A stretch of 64,000 bases of DNA. It comes from Paenibacillus sp. FSL H7-0331 (GTDB taxonomy: Bacteria > Bacillota > Bacilli > Paenibacillales > NBRC-103111). Where the stretch lies: the NCBI RefSeq assembly GCF_001956045.1, contig NZ_MRTH01000008.1, positions 261,667 to 325,666 of the forward strand, written 5' to 3'. Under the pieces are notes generated by a model, which saw nothing but the letters and a program-made list of their open reading frames with translations, made no database searches and was not told the DNA's origin. This document shows positions 1 through 9,149 of this stretch, one piece after another (position 1 is the stretch's first letter; each line of letters starts with the position of its first letter). The position numbers were made by a program, and so were the translations under genes.

Positions 1-1
1 G

Positions 2-1246
2 CCGAAGGATGCTGAGGCAGCTAAGCAGAAGCTTAACGTCATGATGGCTTCAGGAGACACCCCTGACATTATTATTCTTAACGATAAGGCGACATTCGGC
101 AGCTTTTTGCAGCAGGGGCTGTTAACACCGCTCGATCCACTGCTTGATGAAGTCGGTAAAGATGTCAAAGCCACACTGACACCCGATCAATGGAAATCAG
201 CTTCCTACAAAGGGAAGATTTACGCGGTTCGTACTGTTAATTTCGGTGTGGGCACTAAAGGATTGCTTGCCCGGAAAGATTGGCTTGATACATTAGGCAT
301 CAAGGAACCGAAGACACTAGATGAGTTCTACAACATGCTGAAGACAGTTAAGGAGAAAAAGCCGGATGCAGTTCCTTATGCAGGTGCGTTGGCGCAGGGT
401 GGGGGGGATTTGTCCAGTCTCGAGGTTATAGCTGGTGCTTTCGGTCAGGCTGTCGATTACACGGCGAAGGATGGCAAGGTCGTGTACAATGCGGTAGAGC
501 CAGAAGCCAAAGAGTTTCTCGCTTACACTAACAAGCTGTACAACGAAGGATTGCTGGATAAAGAAGCATTGGTTAACAAAAATGATAATGTGAAGGAAAA
601 GCTGGTCAGCGGTAAGGCGGCTATGTCAACCATTGGTTGGGCAGATGCCAAGGTCATTGGCGATGCGATAAAAACGAAGGACCCGAGCTCCAACTTAATT
701 TATATCGATCCGCCTACGGGCAAGAACGGAATGTCCGGTGTGGCCAAAGGCCAGACGACTGTCAAATATTTCATCATTCCTAAGTTCAGTAAAAATGCTA
801 AAGCCGCTGTTGAATTCCTGAATAAAATGACCAACAAGGATTTGATTGATTATATTTCCTTCGGTGTGGAAGGGAAGCACTACACGAAAAAGGATGGCAA
901 ATTTATCGCCACACCAGAAGCTGAAAAAATCCGCTTTCGTGTCTATTACAACATGTTCGATACGATAGAGCTCGGCTTGCAGCGGATGGAGCAAAAAGGC
1001 TTTGCACCTTATTTTGAACCGGTTGTCAAATATTCAAAGCATGAAAATGTGATCGATCTGGTTCCACCAATTGAAATCGTCGACAAAAAATCGAAGGAGC
1101 TTGCCGATCTCAAAAAGGAGTATTTCCTGAAAATCATTTCGGGTGCACTGCCGCTTAGTGCTTATGACGAGTATGTGGCGAGCTGGAAAAAAGCCGGTGG
1201 TGAAGAAGTGCTGAAGGCATTGAGCGACGCCTACTTACAAAAATAA
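2..1246 (+). CDS. ABC transporter extracellular solute-binding protein, 3' part
   Basis: The reading frame is open from base 2, so the true start and the lipoprotein signal lie upstream of the window. The visible part resembles family 1 extracellular solute-binding proteins of the LplA type, which capture sugars or oligosaccharides at the outer membrane face for an ABC importer. Supporting features are a Met-Met-Ala-Ser-Gly-Asp-Thr-Pro-Asp-Ile stretch near the N-terminal side, the KDWLDTLGIKEPKTLDEFY hinge-region motif typical of the family, and a C-terminal domain ending in the usual WKKAGGEEVLKAL helix. It ends with TAA, and 66 bases separate it from the dioxygenase gene downstream. No permease gene is seen here; it may precede the window. 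The substrate cannot be read from the sequence. Confidence 0.85.
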   Translation, partial: PKDAEAAKQKLNVMMASGDTPDIIILNDKATFGSFLQQGLLTPLDPLLDEVGKDVKATLTPDQWKSASYKGKIYAVRTVNFGVGTKGLLARKDWLDTLGIKEPKTLDEFYNMLKTVKEKKPDAVPYAGALAQGGGDLSSLEVIAGAFGQAVDYTAKDGKVVYNAVEPEAKEFLAYTNKLYNEGLLDKEALVNKNDNVKEKLVSGKAAMSTIGWADAKVIGDAIKTKDPSSNLIYIDPPTGKNGMSGVAKGQTTVKYFIIPKFSKNAKAAVEFLNKMTNKDLIDYISFGVEGKHYTKKDGKFIATPEAEKIRFRVYYNMFDTIELGLQRMEQKGFAPYFEPVVKYSKHENVIDLVPPIEIVDKKSKELADLKKEYFLKIISGALPLSAYDEYVASWKKAGGEEVLKALSDAYLQK

Positions 1247-1312
1247 CACAAGGCACGTAAATAATATAAAATCATTCATCAGCAAATAAGCTGAAACAGC
1301 GGAGGTAGGACC

Positions 1313-2083
1313 ATGAAAAAGCGACTAAATTTTCTTTCCCATGAGCAGTTGGAAAGCTACAATGCAGCAGGTTATCTCGTACTTAAACATGTATTTACCG
1401 AAAAAGAGGCACAAGTACTTCAAGCGGAATGCGATCATCTGCTCGAGTTGGAGCCGTATACCACACACGGGAACATTCGTGTTGCACACCGTAATTACCC
1501 GGACGGCAAGGTCATGATTGAAAAGATGGACCCCGTGCACGATCTGTCACCTGTCTTTGCCTCCTTGGTAAGGGATGAGCGCATTCTGGACCCGATTCGT
1601 GATATTTATCTGGATGAGCCGCTGCTGTTCAAGGATAAATTGATTTTTAAACTCCCTGGGGCAAATGGATATACCATGCATCAGGATGCTGCCTATTGGC
1701 AGGGCTTTCAACCCGATGGCTTGATTTCGGTTATGGTAGCGATCGACGGAGCGAGCACAATAAATGGTGGTTTGGAGCTTTTCCCTGGCTACCATGACCG
1801 ATTTCGTTCAAAGCCGGGCGAGCTGCGGAATATGAATCAGGAGGAGATCGATGAGATTGATCCGTCGACCGGTCAGATTGTCGAAACCGAGCCTGGGGAC
1901 ATCATTATATTCCACTCCTATACCCCACATCAGAGCGGCGCTAATAACTCTGAAATTAGCCGCAAGCAGCTTTACTTGACCTACTCACCGGCAAAGAATG
2001 GTCAGCTTTACAAGGCGCATTATCAGCACTATCAGCGCTACGTTTTAAAAGGTAAAGATCCGAGTGTGTATCACTTCTTATAA
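1313..2083 (+). CDS. Phytanoyl-CoA dioxygenase (PhyH) family protein
   Basis: This 256-residue protein belongs to the PhyH-like Fe(II)/2-oxoglutarate-dependent oxygenases, which hydroxylate or otherwise oxidise small molecules. The iron-binding facial triad is visible as His123-x-Asp125 (in MHQDAAYWQ) and distal His206 (in TPHQSG), with Arg217 placed to bind 2-oxoglutarate. Length is normal for the family. The start is set by a GGAGG site 10 to 12 bases upstream of the ATG. The gene follows the solute-binding protein with only 66 bases between, so co-transcription is possible, and an oxidative step on an imported compound is a reasonable inference. The substrate is unknown. A MITE-like insertion and a terminator follow its stop codon. 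Confidence 0.87.
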   Translation: MKKRLNFLSHEQLESYNAAGYLVLKHVFTEKEAQVLQAECDHLLELEPYTTHGNIRVAHRNYPDGKVMIEKMDPVHDLSPVFASLVRDERILDPIRDIYLDEPLLFKDKLIFKLPGANGYTMHQDAAYWQGFQPDGLISVMVAIDGASTINGGLELFPGYHDRFRSKPGELRNMNQEEIDEIDPSTGQIVETEPGDIIIFHSYTPHQSGANNSEISRKQLYLTYSPAKNGQLYKAHYQHYQRYVLKGKDPSVYHFL

Positions 2084-2108
2084 TGAATCGTATGAAATTG
2101 AATATTAG

Positions 2109-2267
2109 AGGTTGTTCAAAAAGTCATCTTTTGATCACGAAGTCATACACGTTGCTTACTCGGCATCGAATCTTGCATTCAGGCTCGAAGTGCGGAAACT
2201 CCGCTCCTCTTTCTTTACCTTCTTGCAACCTTCTCGGTGCTGAAAAGTCGACTTTTTGAACACGCAC
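2109..2267. mobile_element. MITE-like palindromic insertion
   Basis: A stretch of about 159 bases is bounded by a 13-base perfect inverted repeat, TGTTCAAAAAGTC (2113-2125) and its complement (2250-2262). The hexamer TATTAG occurs on both sides (2103-2108 and 2268-2273), consistent with a target-site duplication. It has no believable coding capacity. It lies between the stop of the PhyH gene and what looks like that gene's original terminator. This is a small non-autonomous element by appearance; its family and the transposase that would move it are not known from this window. Confidence 0.6.
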
Positions 2268-2274
2268 TATTAGC

Positions 2275-2323
2275 AAAAAAAGCTTGGCCAAGTATGCCCC
2301 GTCGCATACGGCCAAGCTTTTTT
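2275..2323. terminator. Bidirectional hairpin terminator
   Basis: AAAAAAGCTTGGCC (from 2275) pairs perfectly with GGCCAAGCTTTTTT (to 2323); an inner GTATGC/GCATAC stem closes the loop after a two-base bulge. A/T tracts on both sides allow it to end both the PhyH gene (+) and the TM2 gene (-). Confidence 0.9.
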
Positions 2324-2377
2324 CATATGTAACGCATCATGTATATACCCGAGCCTTCGGGACTGATTCCCTACAAA

Positions 2378-2584
2378 TTAAGCATTAACGTATTTGCTTT
2401 GAAATTCTTCTTCGGTTTTAGTCAGGTAAAGGATACCCTCGATCAAACCGATGATTCCCGGAATACCAGTCCAGCAGAACAAGATGTAGACAACACCTAA
2501 ACCAATTTTACCTAAGTAAAATTTGTGAACACCAAGGCTTCCCAGTAGAATCGCGAGTATTCCAGCAGTTGTTTTTGATTTCAT
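2378..2584 (-). CDS. TM2 domain-containing small membrane protein
   Basis: This 68-residue protein has the TM2 domain pattern: a short basic N-terminus, a hydrophobic helix with LLGSLGVHKFYLGK (the conserved G-x-x-G-x-HxFYLG turn), and a second helix beginning GLGVVYILFCW. TM2 proteins are small two-helix membrane proteins of mostly unknown role in bacteria. The start is supported by AAGGGAGCG about 9 bases before the ATG. It is monocistronic, facing the PhyH gene across a shared terminator. Family identification is firm; function is not known. Confidence 0.85.
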   Translation of the reverse strand: MKSKTTAGILAILLGSLGVHKFYLGKIGLGVVYILFCWTGIPGIIGLIEGILYLTKTEEEFQSKYVNA

Positions 2585-2845
2585 GTTAATTTCGCTCCCT
2601 TATCGTTCTTTTTCTTGCCCTTGCAAGTTATTTTCATCTTATCGTACTAGTTCTTAAAGCACATCTAACTAAAGTTATAGAAGCATAAATTTATCGAAAA
2701 TAATCGAAGATTTTTTGAAATCTGCTTATTTTTACACGGTTTTAGTACTTTGGTTACATTCCTTTTGCATGTTTAGACATTATACTAGCCTTTGTGCAGC
2801 ATATTGTGCGTATTAAGGCGTATTATACAAAAGGGGATGGATAGG

Positions 2846-3022
2846 ATGTTGAAGAAATCATTATTACAATTCATGGTTCTTACTTTGTTGGTTGCTATGG
2901 CAACGGCTTGCGGAACGACTGTATCCAGCAACGATGTTAATGAATGTGTGAAAAGCGGTGTCTCCAAATCGGATTGCGAAAAAGCAATGAAAGAGATCCA
3001 GGACCTGCAAAAAGCAAAATAA
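2846..3022 (+). CDS. Small putative lipoprotein
   Basis: The protein has 58 residues and starts MLKKSLLQFMVLTLLVAM, a basic n-region and hydrophobic core ending ATAC, where the Cys could be a lipidated residue although the lipobox is degenerate (Ala at -3 rather than Leu). The mature part is short and charged, with two further cysteines 10 residues apart (CVKSGVSKSDC). AGGGG lies 9 bases before this ATG; two upstream in-frame ATGs lack suitable sites. It is a single gene followed at once by a strong terminator. No known family is recognised. It could be a small lipoprotein or a secreted disulfide peptide. Confidence 0.65.
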   Translation: MLKKSLLQFMVLTLLVAMATACGTTVSSNDVNECVKSGVSKSDCEKAMKEIQDLQKAK

Positions 3023-3030
3023 ATATCGGG

Positions 3031-3082
3031 ACAGCAAAAGACCGAAGCTCTACTCAGGCAGAGAGCTACGGTTTTTTGCTGT
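3031..3082 (+). terminator. Rho-independent terminator of the small lipoprotein gene
   Basis: ACAGCAAAA/TTTTGCTGT forms the outer stem and CCGAAGCTCT/AGAGCTACGG the inner stem (one mismatch), with a run of six T in the descending arm. It starts nine bases after the stop codon. Confidence 0.8.
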
Positions 3083-3304
3083 TCCAATTCGCGTGCGGCG
3101 CTTCTAGCCGAACCCTGCAGACCGGGAGGTTATGTATCGGTTTTAGGTTAATTTTATTATATATTCGATGATAGAAACAATTACATTGACTATAACTTTA
3201 GTTACAGGGTGCATCAAAAGGTGGTAAAATAAATGAAAGACAGGTTGGATTTAAATTGGACTTGAAGAGAGTTCAGGTTATGTGAGGACTACAAGGGAGG
3301 CTCC

Positions 3305-6300
3305 ATGACGAATATTAAGAACACAATATTGCGCAATAGGTTGGAAGGAATGAAATGGGATGTCCAACCTTTTATATATACAGCTGTAGCCTTGATCGAG
3401 ATGGTTGAGCCGATGCATAAAAAGGGATTGGTCATCCGCGATTTGAGTCCAGATGGAATCATGCTGCAGCACGATTCCAATAAGGCAGCACTTATAGAGG
3501 AGCGCAGGTTGAAGTATGCGTACCTGTCACCTGAGCAAACCGGCAGGATGAATCGGACGCCAGATACTCGCAGTGATTTGTACGCGCTGGGTGTTATTTA
3601 TTATGAAATGCTTGCAGGCTGCCTACCTCTGCAAGCAGATCGAGCGGAGGATTGGCTGCATGCACATCTGGCCATGGTACCCAAGCCGCTTGGTGACGTG
3701 CGTCCAGACGTTAAGGGACCGCTCGCAGACATCGTGATGAAGCTGCTGTGCAAAGCTCCGGATGAGCGTTATCAGAGTGCATCAGGACTGCTGGCAGACT
3801 TGAAGCAATGTATCTCTTTATTGGAAGAGACAGGAGGAATTCCTCCGTTTAAAATCGGCTTAACGGATGATGCAGCCCGTTTTCAGCTGCCCAGGACCCT
3901 CTTCGGACGTGAGGCTGAAGAGGCGGAGCTGTGGAATGCTTACGAGCAGACTCAAGGCGGCAGCCCGGCATTTGTCTGGGTAACAGGCCGCTCAGGCAGT
4001 GGTAAGACCACATTGATTCGACAATTGCAGCTTCCTGTTATGCGTTGGGGAGGGCGATTTGTTGAGGGCAAATGCGATTTAATGAATCGGGATATACCTT
4101 ATGAGCCGATTCTACAGGCACTTCGAAGTCTGGTGCGGCAAATCTGGCAGGAATCTCCCGAACAAATTACTGCATGGAAAAGCCGGCTGGCCACAGATCT
4201 GGGCTTGTCTGCGAGCATTATAGCCGAACTGATACCTGAGGCTACGCCTCTTTTGGGAGAACTCACTCCTGTAGAGATATTGCAGCCCGCTGAAGCTGTT
4301 ATCCGTTTCCGCTGGTTATTTTCCGCTTTCCTCCAAATATTTGCTGATACCGAACATCCTCTTGTGATGTTTCTCGATGATCTGCAGTGGGCCGATCCGG
4401 CTACACTGGACATTTTGCGAGAGTGGATGCAGGATTCCACCCTTCAGGGCTTTATGCTCATTGGTACGCATCGGGTGGAATCCAATTCAATCGTTAATGA
4501 GGATGGAGAAGAACATGTCGCTGTATGGCTGAAGCAGTTCTTGTTACAGTCTATGGAAGATACCAAACGGTTGAAGTTTATCACGATGGGGCCTCTGCCC
4601 TTCACACAGGTCAATCTATGGGTAGCCTCTGTACTGGGTGGGGAACTGGAACGTTCGCGTCGACTGGCTAAACTTTTGTATCAAAAAACAGGCGGAAACC
4701 CCTTATACCTGCATCGTCTGTTGGACAGTCTGTATCGTGAGAAAAAGCTGGTTTTTGATGCCAAGCAGGCCTTTTGGACATGGAATGAAGAGGCCATTAA
4801 GGAGCTGCCTGATGATCTGGATGTGCTTCAGCTTATTGGTGCTCGTATCCGTACCTTACCACCAGATACGATTGATTTGCTTGGTATAGCAGGGGCGATG
4901 GGACAGAGGTTTCGTTTATCATCAGCTGCTTTGGTCAGTGGCAAGCCGCTTCAGGAGCTGCATCAGAATATACAGCCGTTATTGGATGAAGGCTTGTTGT
5001 TTATGGAATCGGACACGCTGCTGGATCAGGCTGAAGACCGATTGTACAGTTTCATGCACGACCGGATTCAACAAGCGGCATATGCCGTAGTTCCGGAAGA
5101 GGACAGGGCTAGTCTGCATAGGAACATCGGATATATGCTGCAGCTTCAGACCGAGCCCGGTTATGAGGAACAAGCACTTTTTGATATTATTCATCACTTG
5201 AATTTAGGAATTAGTGAGGTTAAGGACCAGGCAGAACGAAGAAAGCTGGCTGAATATAATCTACAGGCAGGTTTGAAATCAAAGGCGACGACGGCTTATG
5301 TGGTGGCACAGCATTTTTTGGAAACCGGCCTGCTGCTGCTCGGTGAGGATGAATCAGGAACAGATCCATTGTTTTACAGGCTGCTGCTGGAGCTATCTGA
5401 ATGTGAATACGTTGGTGGGCGTTCTGACCGTGCGGAGGAACTGCTCCAGCGTTTGATGGATCGTACCGTGGACCCGCTGCAGCGCTCCGGTATTTATTTG
5501 ATCCGAGTCGCCATGTATGCCTATCTGAAAAAGGAAGATAGAGCTGTAGCCGTCGGACTACAAGGATTGGAAGAACTGGGATGGAGCATTTCCGCGAAGC
5601 CGTCCAAAGCCGTTATCGGACGTGAAATGATTAGAACGTTCTGGGCCTTGAAGCGTAAAGGCGCAGAGCTGCAGGAACTGCCTATCAATACCGATCCTAT
5701 GCATCGAGCTTTGTCCGATCTGGTCATGGCCATCGCGGCCTCCGCTTTTATTTCCAACCCTGAAGTTGCTGCTTTGTTGTATGCCAAATTCGTTCGATAT
5801 GGATTGCAGCATGGGAATAACGAAGCTTTTACGTTTATGCTCGTTGCTTTTGCAATGATCCAGGGCATAGCGCTTAATCGCTACAGCTTTGCTTATCAAC
5901 TGCTGGATGTCGCTTTTCAGTTATCGGCTCAATTTGAGAACACGAGCTTTAAATGCCGTCTGCATTTTGCAACAGGTCTCATTGAGCAATACCGCGACCC
6001 CATTAAAGCCGCAGAGCATTTTGAAAAATCAGCTCGTTATGGTCTGGAATCAGGGGACCTGACCTTTGCCGGATTTTCAGTATCTCTGCGTATTCTCAAT
6101 CATACCGGGGACCTGCGCGATCTGTCAGCATGCGTCTCGGTTTACGAAGCAAGCTCTTGGCCGCTGCTGGACGAGGTTACACGGAACCTGCTGCGAATTA
6201 CACGCAGTTATATAGATGAAATGGAAGGTAAGCCTGGTGTCCACATGGAGCTGGATGAGCTGATGAACGGAGATCTTACCAATGTGACACAGAAAAATCA

Positions 6301-7741
6301 GGCCTTCTATGCTTGTACCTCAAAAATACAGATTGCCTACTTAAATGGAGCTTATCGCGAAGCGCTGAGCTGGGTAGAGCTTACGAAATTCAACTCCCAT
6401 CAATTAACTTTGTTTCAGGTTCGCAAGCAGCATTTTTACCAGTCGCTGTCGTTAGCTTCGCTATATGAAGAGGCGACCTTGGATGAGCAGCGCAGTATCC
6501 GTACAGAAATGGGCAAGCAGCTCCGCTCAATGAAAAAGTGGACTGAGGGTGATGTTCAGCGTTCAGCAGCTTACCTGCTGATTCTGGCGGAAACCATGCG
6601 GATCAAGGGTAGTAATAAGCTGGCTGTGACGAGTGGCTATGAGCAAGCTCTGACAGCTGCGCGCGAGGAAAGAAACGTGATGATAGAAGCTTTGGTTTGC
6701 GAACGGATGTCCAGCTGGTACCGGGTGTCCGGAATATTGACTGCTGCCGATGCGATTCTTGCCGAGGCTTACTCTGCTTATGCACGTTGGGGCGCGACTG
6801 CCAAGGCCAAGCAGCTTCGTGAGCATTATTCAGGACTGTCTGCCTATGCCGACGTTTCGGCAACTCTCGAGAAGGCTGGTTCTTCTGAGCTGCTGGAATC
6901 GTGGATTGCTCGTGGTGAATATATGTCGGATATACACAGTGTCGACGATTTGGACGAGGATGAACGGGAATATTTACTGTTCAGAGACATCGACAAATCC
7001 GTGATGAAGCAGGCAGCTGGCTGGCCGGGTGGCATTGGAGAGGGCAGTCTTATGGAACGTTTTCTGGAGTCGGCGATCCGTTATGCAGGTGCGGGTAAAG
7101 GGTATGTGCTGAGTATGAGCAGTGCGGAGGAGGCACTGTTTACCATAGAGGCAGCTGTGGGAAGCCAATCAGTCGATGAATCCGAGAAGGTTGACTTTGC
7201 TGCTTCGATTGTCCGTTATGTGGTGCGTACGGCAGAGCGAGTCATTCTGGCTAATGCTTCATTAAGCCCATACATGACCGATCCCTACGTTCGTGGCAGT
7301 CAGCCGCAATCCATACTGTGCATGACACTACCGCATCCGGGAAAACGGCACCCTTACATCCTTTATCTGGAAAACAATCTGGTGTCAGGTATATTCAGAG
7401 AGGATAGGTTAGATGTACTCGATATGCTATTCTCTCGAATGGTATATCTGGAATCGCTGGGTATGCCTCGGATGGAGGTTGCTGCCGTGGAAGATGTGGG
7501 GGATAACTATAATGAGACGATTCACTCGGCCATGCAGCCCTTGATCGATTCGCTGACAAACCGTGAAGCCGAGATTTTACGTGTATTGTCTTCCGGGTTA
7601 TCGAACAAGGAAATTGCAGTTCATTTTGGCTTGACAGAAGGAACAGTTAAAAATCACGTGTTTAACATTTACAGCAAGCTGGGCATCAAACGAAGAGCTC
7701 AGGCGATCGCAAAGGCAAGAGAGCTGCGTATTCTGGACTAG
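3305..7741 (+). CDS. Pseudokinase-AAA ATPase-LuxR HTH regulator
   Basis: This 1478-residue protein is built like the large PknK-type signalling ATPases but altered at both ends. Residues 1-180 are a truncated Ser/Thr kinase domain: the N-lobe (glycine loop, VAIK lysine) is absent, the catalytic loop reads VIRDLSPDGIML and the DFG motif is missing, while the SPEQTGRMNR signature of this family is kept. An AAA_16-type NTPase follows, with Walker A GRSGSGKT at 228-235 and Walker B VMFLDDLQW near 354-362. A long alpha-helical TPR-like region comes next, then a GAF-like stretch, and residues 1417-1478 form a LuxR-type helix-turn-helix (LTNREAEILRVL to the end). GGGAGG five bases before the ATG fixes the start, so the missing N-lobe is not a start-site error. 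It probably acts as a large ATP-dependent transcription activator; the signal is unknown. Confidence 0.85.
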   Translation: MTNIKNTILRNRLEGMKWDVQPFIYTAVALIEMVEPMHKKGLVIRDLSPDGIMLQHDSNKAALIEERRLKYAYLSPEQTGRMNRTPDTRSDLYALGVIYYEMLAGCLPLQADRAEDWLHAHLAMVPKPLGDVRPDVKGPLADIVMKLLCKAPDERYQSASGLLADLKQCISLLEETGGIPPFKIGLTDDAARFQLPRTLFGREAEEAELWNAYEQTQGGSPAFVWVTGRSGSGKTTLIRQLQLPVMRWGGRFVEGKCDLMNRDIPYEPILQALRSLVRQIWQESPEQITAWKSRLATDLGLSASIIAELIPEATPLLGELTPVEILQPAEAVIRFRWLFSAFLQIFADTEHPLVMFLDDLQWADPATLDILREWMQDSTLQGFMLIGTHRVESNSIVNEDGEEHVAVWLKQFLLQSMEDTKRLKFITMGPLPFTQVNLWVASVLGGELERSRRLAKLLYQKTGGNPLYLHRLLDSLYREKKLVFDAKQAFWTWNEEAIKELPDDLDVLQLIGARIRTLPPDTIDLLGIAGAMGQRFRLSSAALVSGKPLQELHQNIQPLLDEGLLFMESDTLLDQAEDRLYSFMHDRIQQAAYAVVPEEDRASLHRNIGYMLQLQTEPGYEEQALFDIIHHLNLGISEVKDQAERRKLAEYNLQAGLKSKATTAYVVAQHFLETGLLLLGEDESGTDPLFYRLLLELSECEYVGGRSDRAEELLQRLMDRTVDPLQRSGIYLIRVAMYAYLKKEDRAVAVGLQGLEELGWSISAKPSKAVIGREMIRTFWALKRKGAELQELPINTDPMHRALSDLVMAIAASAFISNPEVAALLYAKFVRYGLQHGNNEAFTFMLVAFAMIQGIALNRYSFAYQLLDVAFQLSAQFENTSFKCRLHFATGLIEQYRDPIKAAEHFEKSARYGLESGDLTFAGFSVSLRILNHTGDLRDLSACVSVYEASSWPLLDEVTRNLLRITRSYIDEMEGKPGVHMELDELMNGDLTNVTQKNQAFYACTSKIQIAYLNGAYREALSWVELTKFNSHQLTLFQVRKQHFYQSLSLASLYEEATLDEQRSIRTEMGKQLRSMKKWTEGDVQRSAAYLLILAETMRIKGSNKLAVTSGYEQALTAAREERNVMIEALVCERMSSWYRVSGILTAADAILAEAYSAYARWGATAKAKQLREHYSGLSAYADVSATLEKAGSSELLESWIARGEYMSDIHSVDDLDEDEREYLLFRDIDKSVMKQAAGWPGGIGEGSLMERFLESAIRYAGAGKGYVLSMSSAEEALFTIEAAVGSQSVDESEKVDFAASIVRYVVRTAERVILANASLSPYMTDPYVRGSQPQSILCMTLPHPGKRHPYILYLENNLVSGIFREDRLDVLDMLFSRMVYLESLGMPRMEVAAVEDVGDNYNETIHSAMQPLIDSLTNREAEILRVLSSGLSNKEIAVHFGLTEGTVKNHVFNIYSKLGIKRRAQAIAKARELRILD

Positions 7742-7826
7742 CTGGTTCGGCAAGTCAGGTGGAGTGGCAAAATGGGTCAGCATGTGCAGTAGCTAAATTG
7801 GCAAGCGTGTATAGGAGCATAGTGTG

Positions 7827-7876
7827 AGCAGCGTAACCCGGAGCCTTCAGGTATCCGGTTATTTGCGCTGTCTGCT
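7827..7876 (+). other. Imperfect stem-loop after the LuxR regulator gene
   Basis: AGCAGCGTAACCCGGAGCC can fold on GGTATCCGGTTATTTGCGCTGTCTGCT with several small internal loops. There is no T run after it, so it is either a weak terminator or an mRNA 3' stabiliser. Confidence 0.35.
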
Positions 7877-7945
7877 AAAAGTCCGAATGAATTGGGTAAA
7901 GTAAAGGATAGAACGTAAACATACATAATGAATTGAGGCTAGCCG

Positions 7946-8686
7946 ATGAAGCCAGGAGCCCGAAAGGCGATATGGACCACCATGATGGTGTTGCTCGTGG
8001 TTCTTGTACTAGCCGTTGGCATCTACTTGAAGCCATATCCACCAGCGGTAGCAGGACTTGAAGCGATGAAGGGCGGAAGTGGGATAACGGTTACGGAGCA
8101 TAAAGGCTGGATCCAGTTCGAGCCATCTATGGTTAAACAGACGGATGTGCTCCTATACCCAGGTGCACGTGTTCGTCCAGAAAGCTATGCACCTCTGGCA
8201 CTGCTGCTTGCACAGGAAGGATTTCGTACATGGATAGTGAAAATGCCACTGAATCTGGCTGTGCTTGGAGCGAATAAGGCGGACGGGATTATAGATACGG
8301 TACCAGATCGAACCTTTGTAATAGGAGGTCATTCGCTTGGTGGTGTGATGGCAGCACGTTATGCGGTGAAGCATACCCAACAGCTGAAGGGGGTATTTTT
8401 CCTCGCTTCGTATCCTGATGAAGCAGGAGGCTTACGTGAAGCGGGGCTACCCGTATTGTCGCTATTTGGTTCAGAGGACGGCGTGCTGAATCGAACAGTC
8501 CTGGAGCAGGCGAAAGCCTATTTACCGATGCAGACACAGTATGTGGAAATCCCAGGTGGCAATCATGCCCAGTTTGGCAGCTATGGACCCCAGAATGGCG
8601 ATGGGATTGCTGGGATAACGGCCACAGATCAGTGGAGCTTTACCAGTCAACAGCTTGTACTGTGGCTGCAAGCGCAGGCGAAATAG
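7946..8686 (+). CDS. Membrane-anchored alpha/beta hydrolase
   Basis: The 246 residues comprise one N-terminal hydrophobic segment (about 9-28, after a basic MKPGARK), which acts as a signal anchor or signal peptide, and an alpha/beta hydrolase fold of the Abhydrolase_5 (dienelactone-hydrolase-like) kind. The catalytic triad is readable: Ser130 in GHSLGG, Asp178 in FGSEDGV and His207 in GGNHAQFG. The C-terminal PGGNHAQFGSYGPQNGDG pattern is common in this group in bacilli. A GAGG site is seven bases upstream of the ATG. It stands alone between the LuxR regulator and a bidirectional terminator. It is probably an extracytoplasmic esterase or lipase-like enzyme; the substrate is unknown. Confidence 0.82.
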   Translation: MKPGARKAIWTTMMVLLVVLVLAVGIYLKPYPPAVAGLEAMKGGSGITVTEHKGWIQFEPSMVKQTDVLLYPGARVRPESYAPLALLLAQEGFRTWIVKMPLNLAVLGANKADGIIDTVPDRTFVIGGHSLGGVMAARYAVKHTQQLKGVFFLASYPDEAGGLREAGLPVLSLFGSEDGVLNRTVLEQAKAYLPMQTQYVEIPGGNHAQFGSYGPQNGDGIAGITATDQWSFTSQQLVLWLQAQAK

Positions 8687-8727
8687 TTGGAGGTACAGGC
8701 CTGCCAACAGCGAATCCGTAAACGAAT

Positions 8728-8773
8728 AAAAAACGATTGCGCCGCTCCTGAATAGGAAGGGGCAATCGTTTTG
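8728..8773. terminator. Bidirectional terminator
   Basis: AAAACGATTGC and GCAATCGTTTT form an 11-base stem with A and T tracts outside it. It lies between the converging hydrolase (+) and DUF1904 (-) genes. Confidence 0.85.
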
Positions 8774-8777
8774 ACAT

Positions 8778-9149
8778 TCAGGAAAGCTCTAATTTGTGCT
8801 TGAAGGCAGGCTCCGTATCTTCATCAGCTTGACGATGCGCTATAGGTTCACCGTTTTTATAATAAACATAGGGACTCAACAAAATAAAAAAGATATGAAC
8901 CTGCTCATAGCCGGACTCCCGCAGGATCTGATTAAACTTGGCTGCTACGGCGTCATGTACCTCTTGCTTTCTGGGGAATAGCAGAATTTCCAGACTGAGC
9001 GGCACCTGCGAGATAGCTTCAGTGAGCAGGGTTTCGATCTTGACCATACTCTTGTCAATTTGAACAAGCTGGGCAAATTCTTCTATTAAACGAGGTGCGA
9101 CGGAGTGTAAATATTCGTTGGAAAATCCTTTGAAGCGCAAATAAGGCAT
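8778..9149 (-). CDS. DUF1904 family protein
   Basis: A 123-residue cytoplasmic protein starting MPYLRFKGFSNEYLHSVAP. It shows the tautomerase-like alternation of strand-helix-strand seen in DUF1904 proteins of bacilli, with the segment AQLVQIDKSMVKIETL matching the family pattern of an early helix followed by an exposed strand. AGGGAG upstream of the ATG supports the start. It is a single gene. DUF1904 has no established function; resemblance to 4-oxalocrotonate-tautomerase-like folds is a structural inference only. Confidence 0.68.
   Translation of the reverse strand: MPYLRFKGFSNEYLHSVAPRLIEEFAQLVQIDKSMVKIETLLTEAISQVPLSLEILLFPRKQEVHDAVAAKFNQILRESGYEQVHIFFILLSPYVYYKNGEPIAHRQADEDTEPAFKHKLELS

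Noticed and set aside
2124..2315. Open frame on the minus strand inside the MITE-like element
   Set aside because: It spans the element, the TATTAG copy and the terminator, and has no ribosome binding site.
3186..3233. TTGACT followed by TAAAAT as a promoter for the large LuxR regulator
   Set aside because: The hexamers are more than 30 bases apart, too far for one sigma-A promoter.
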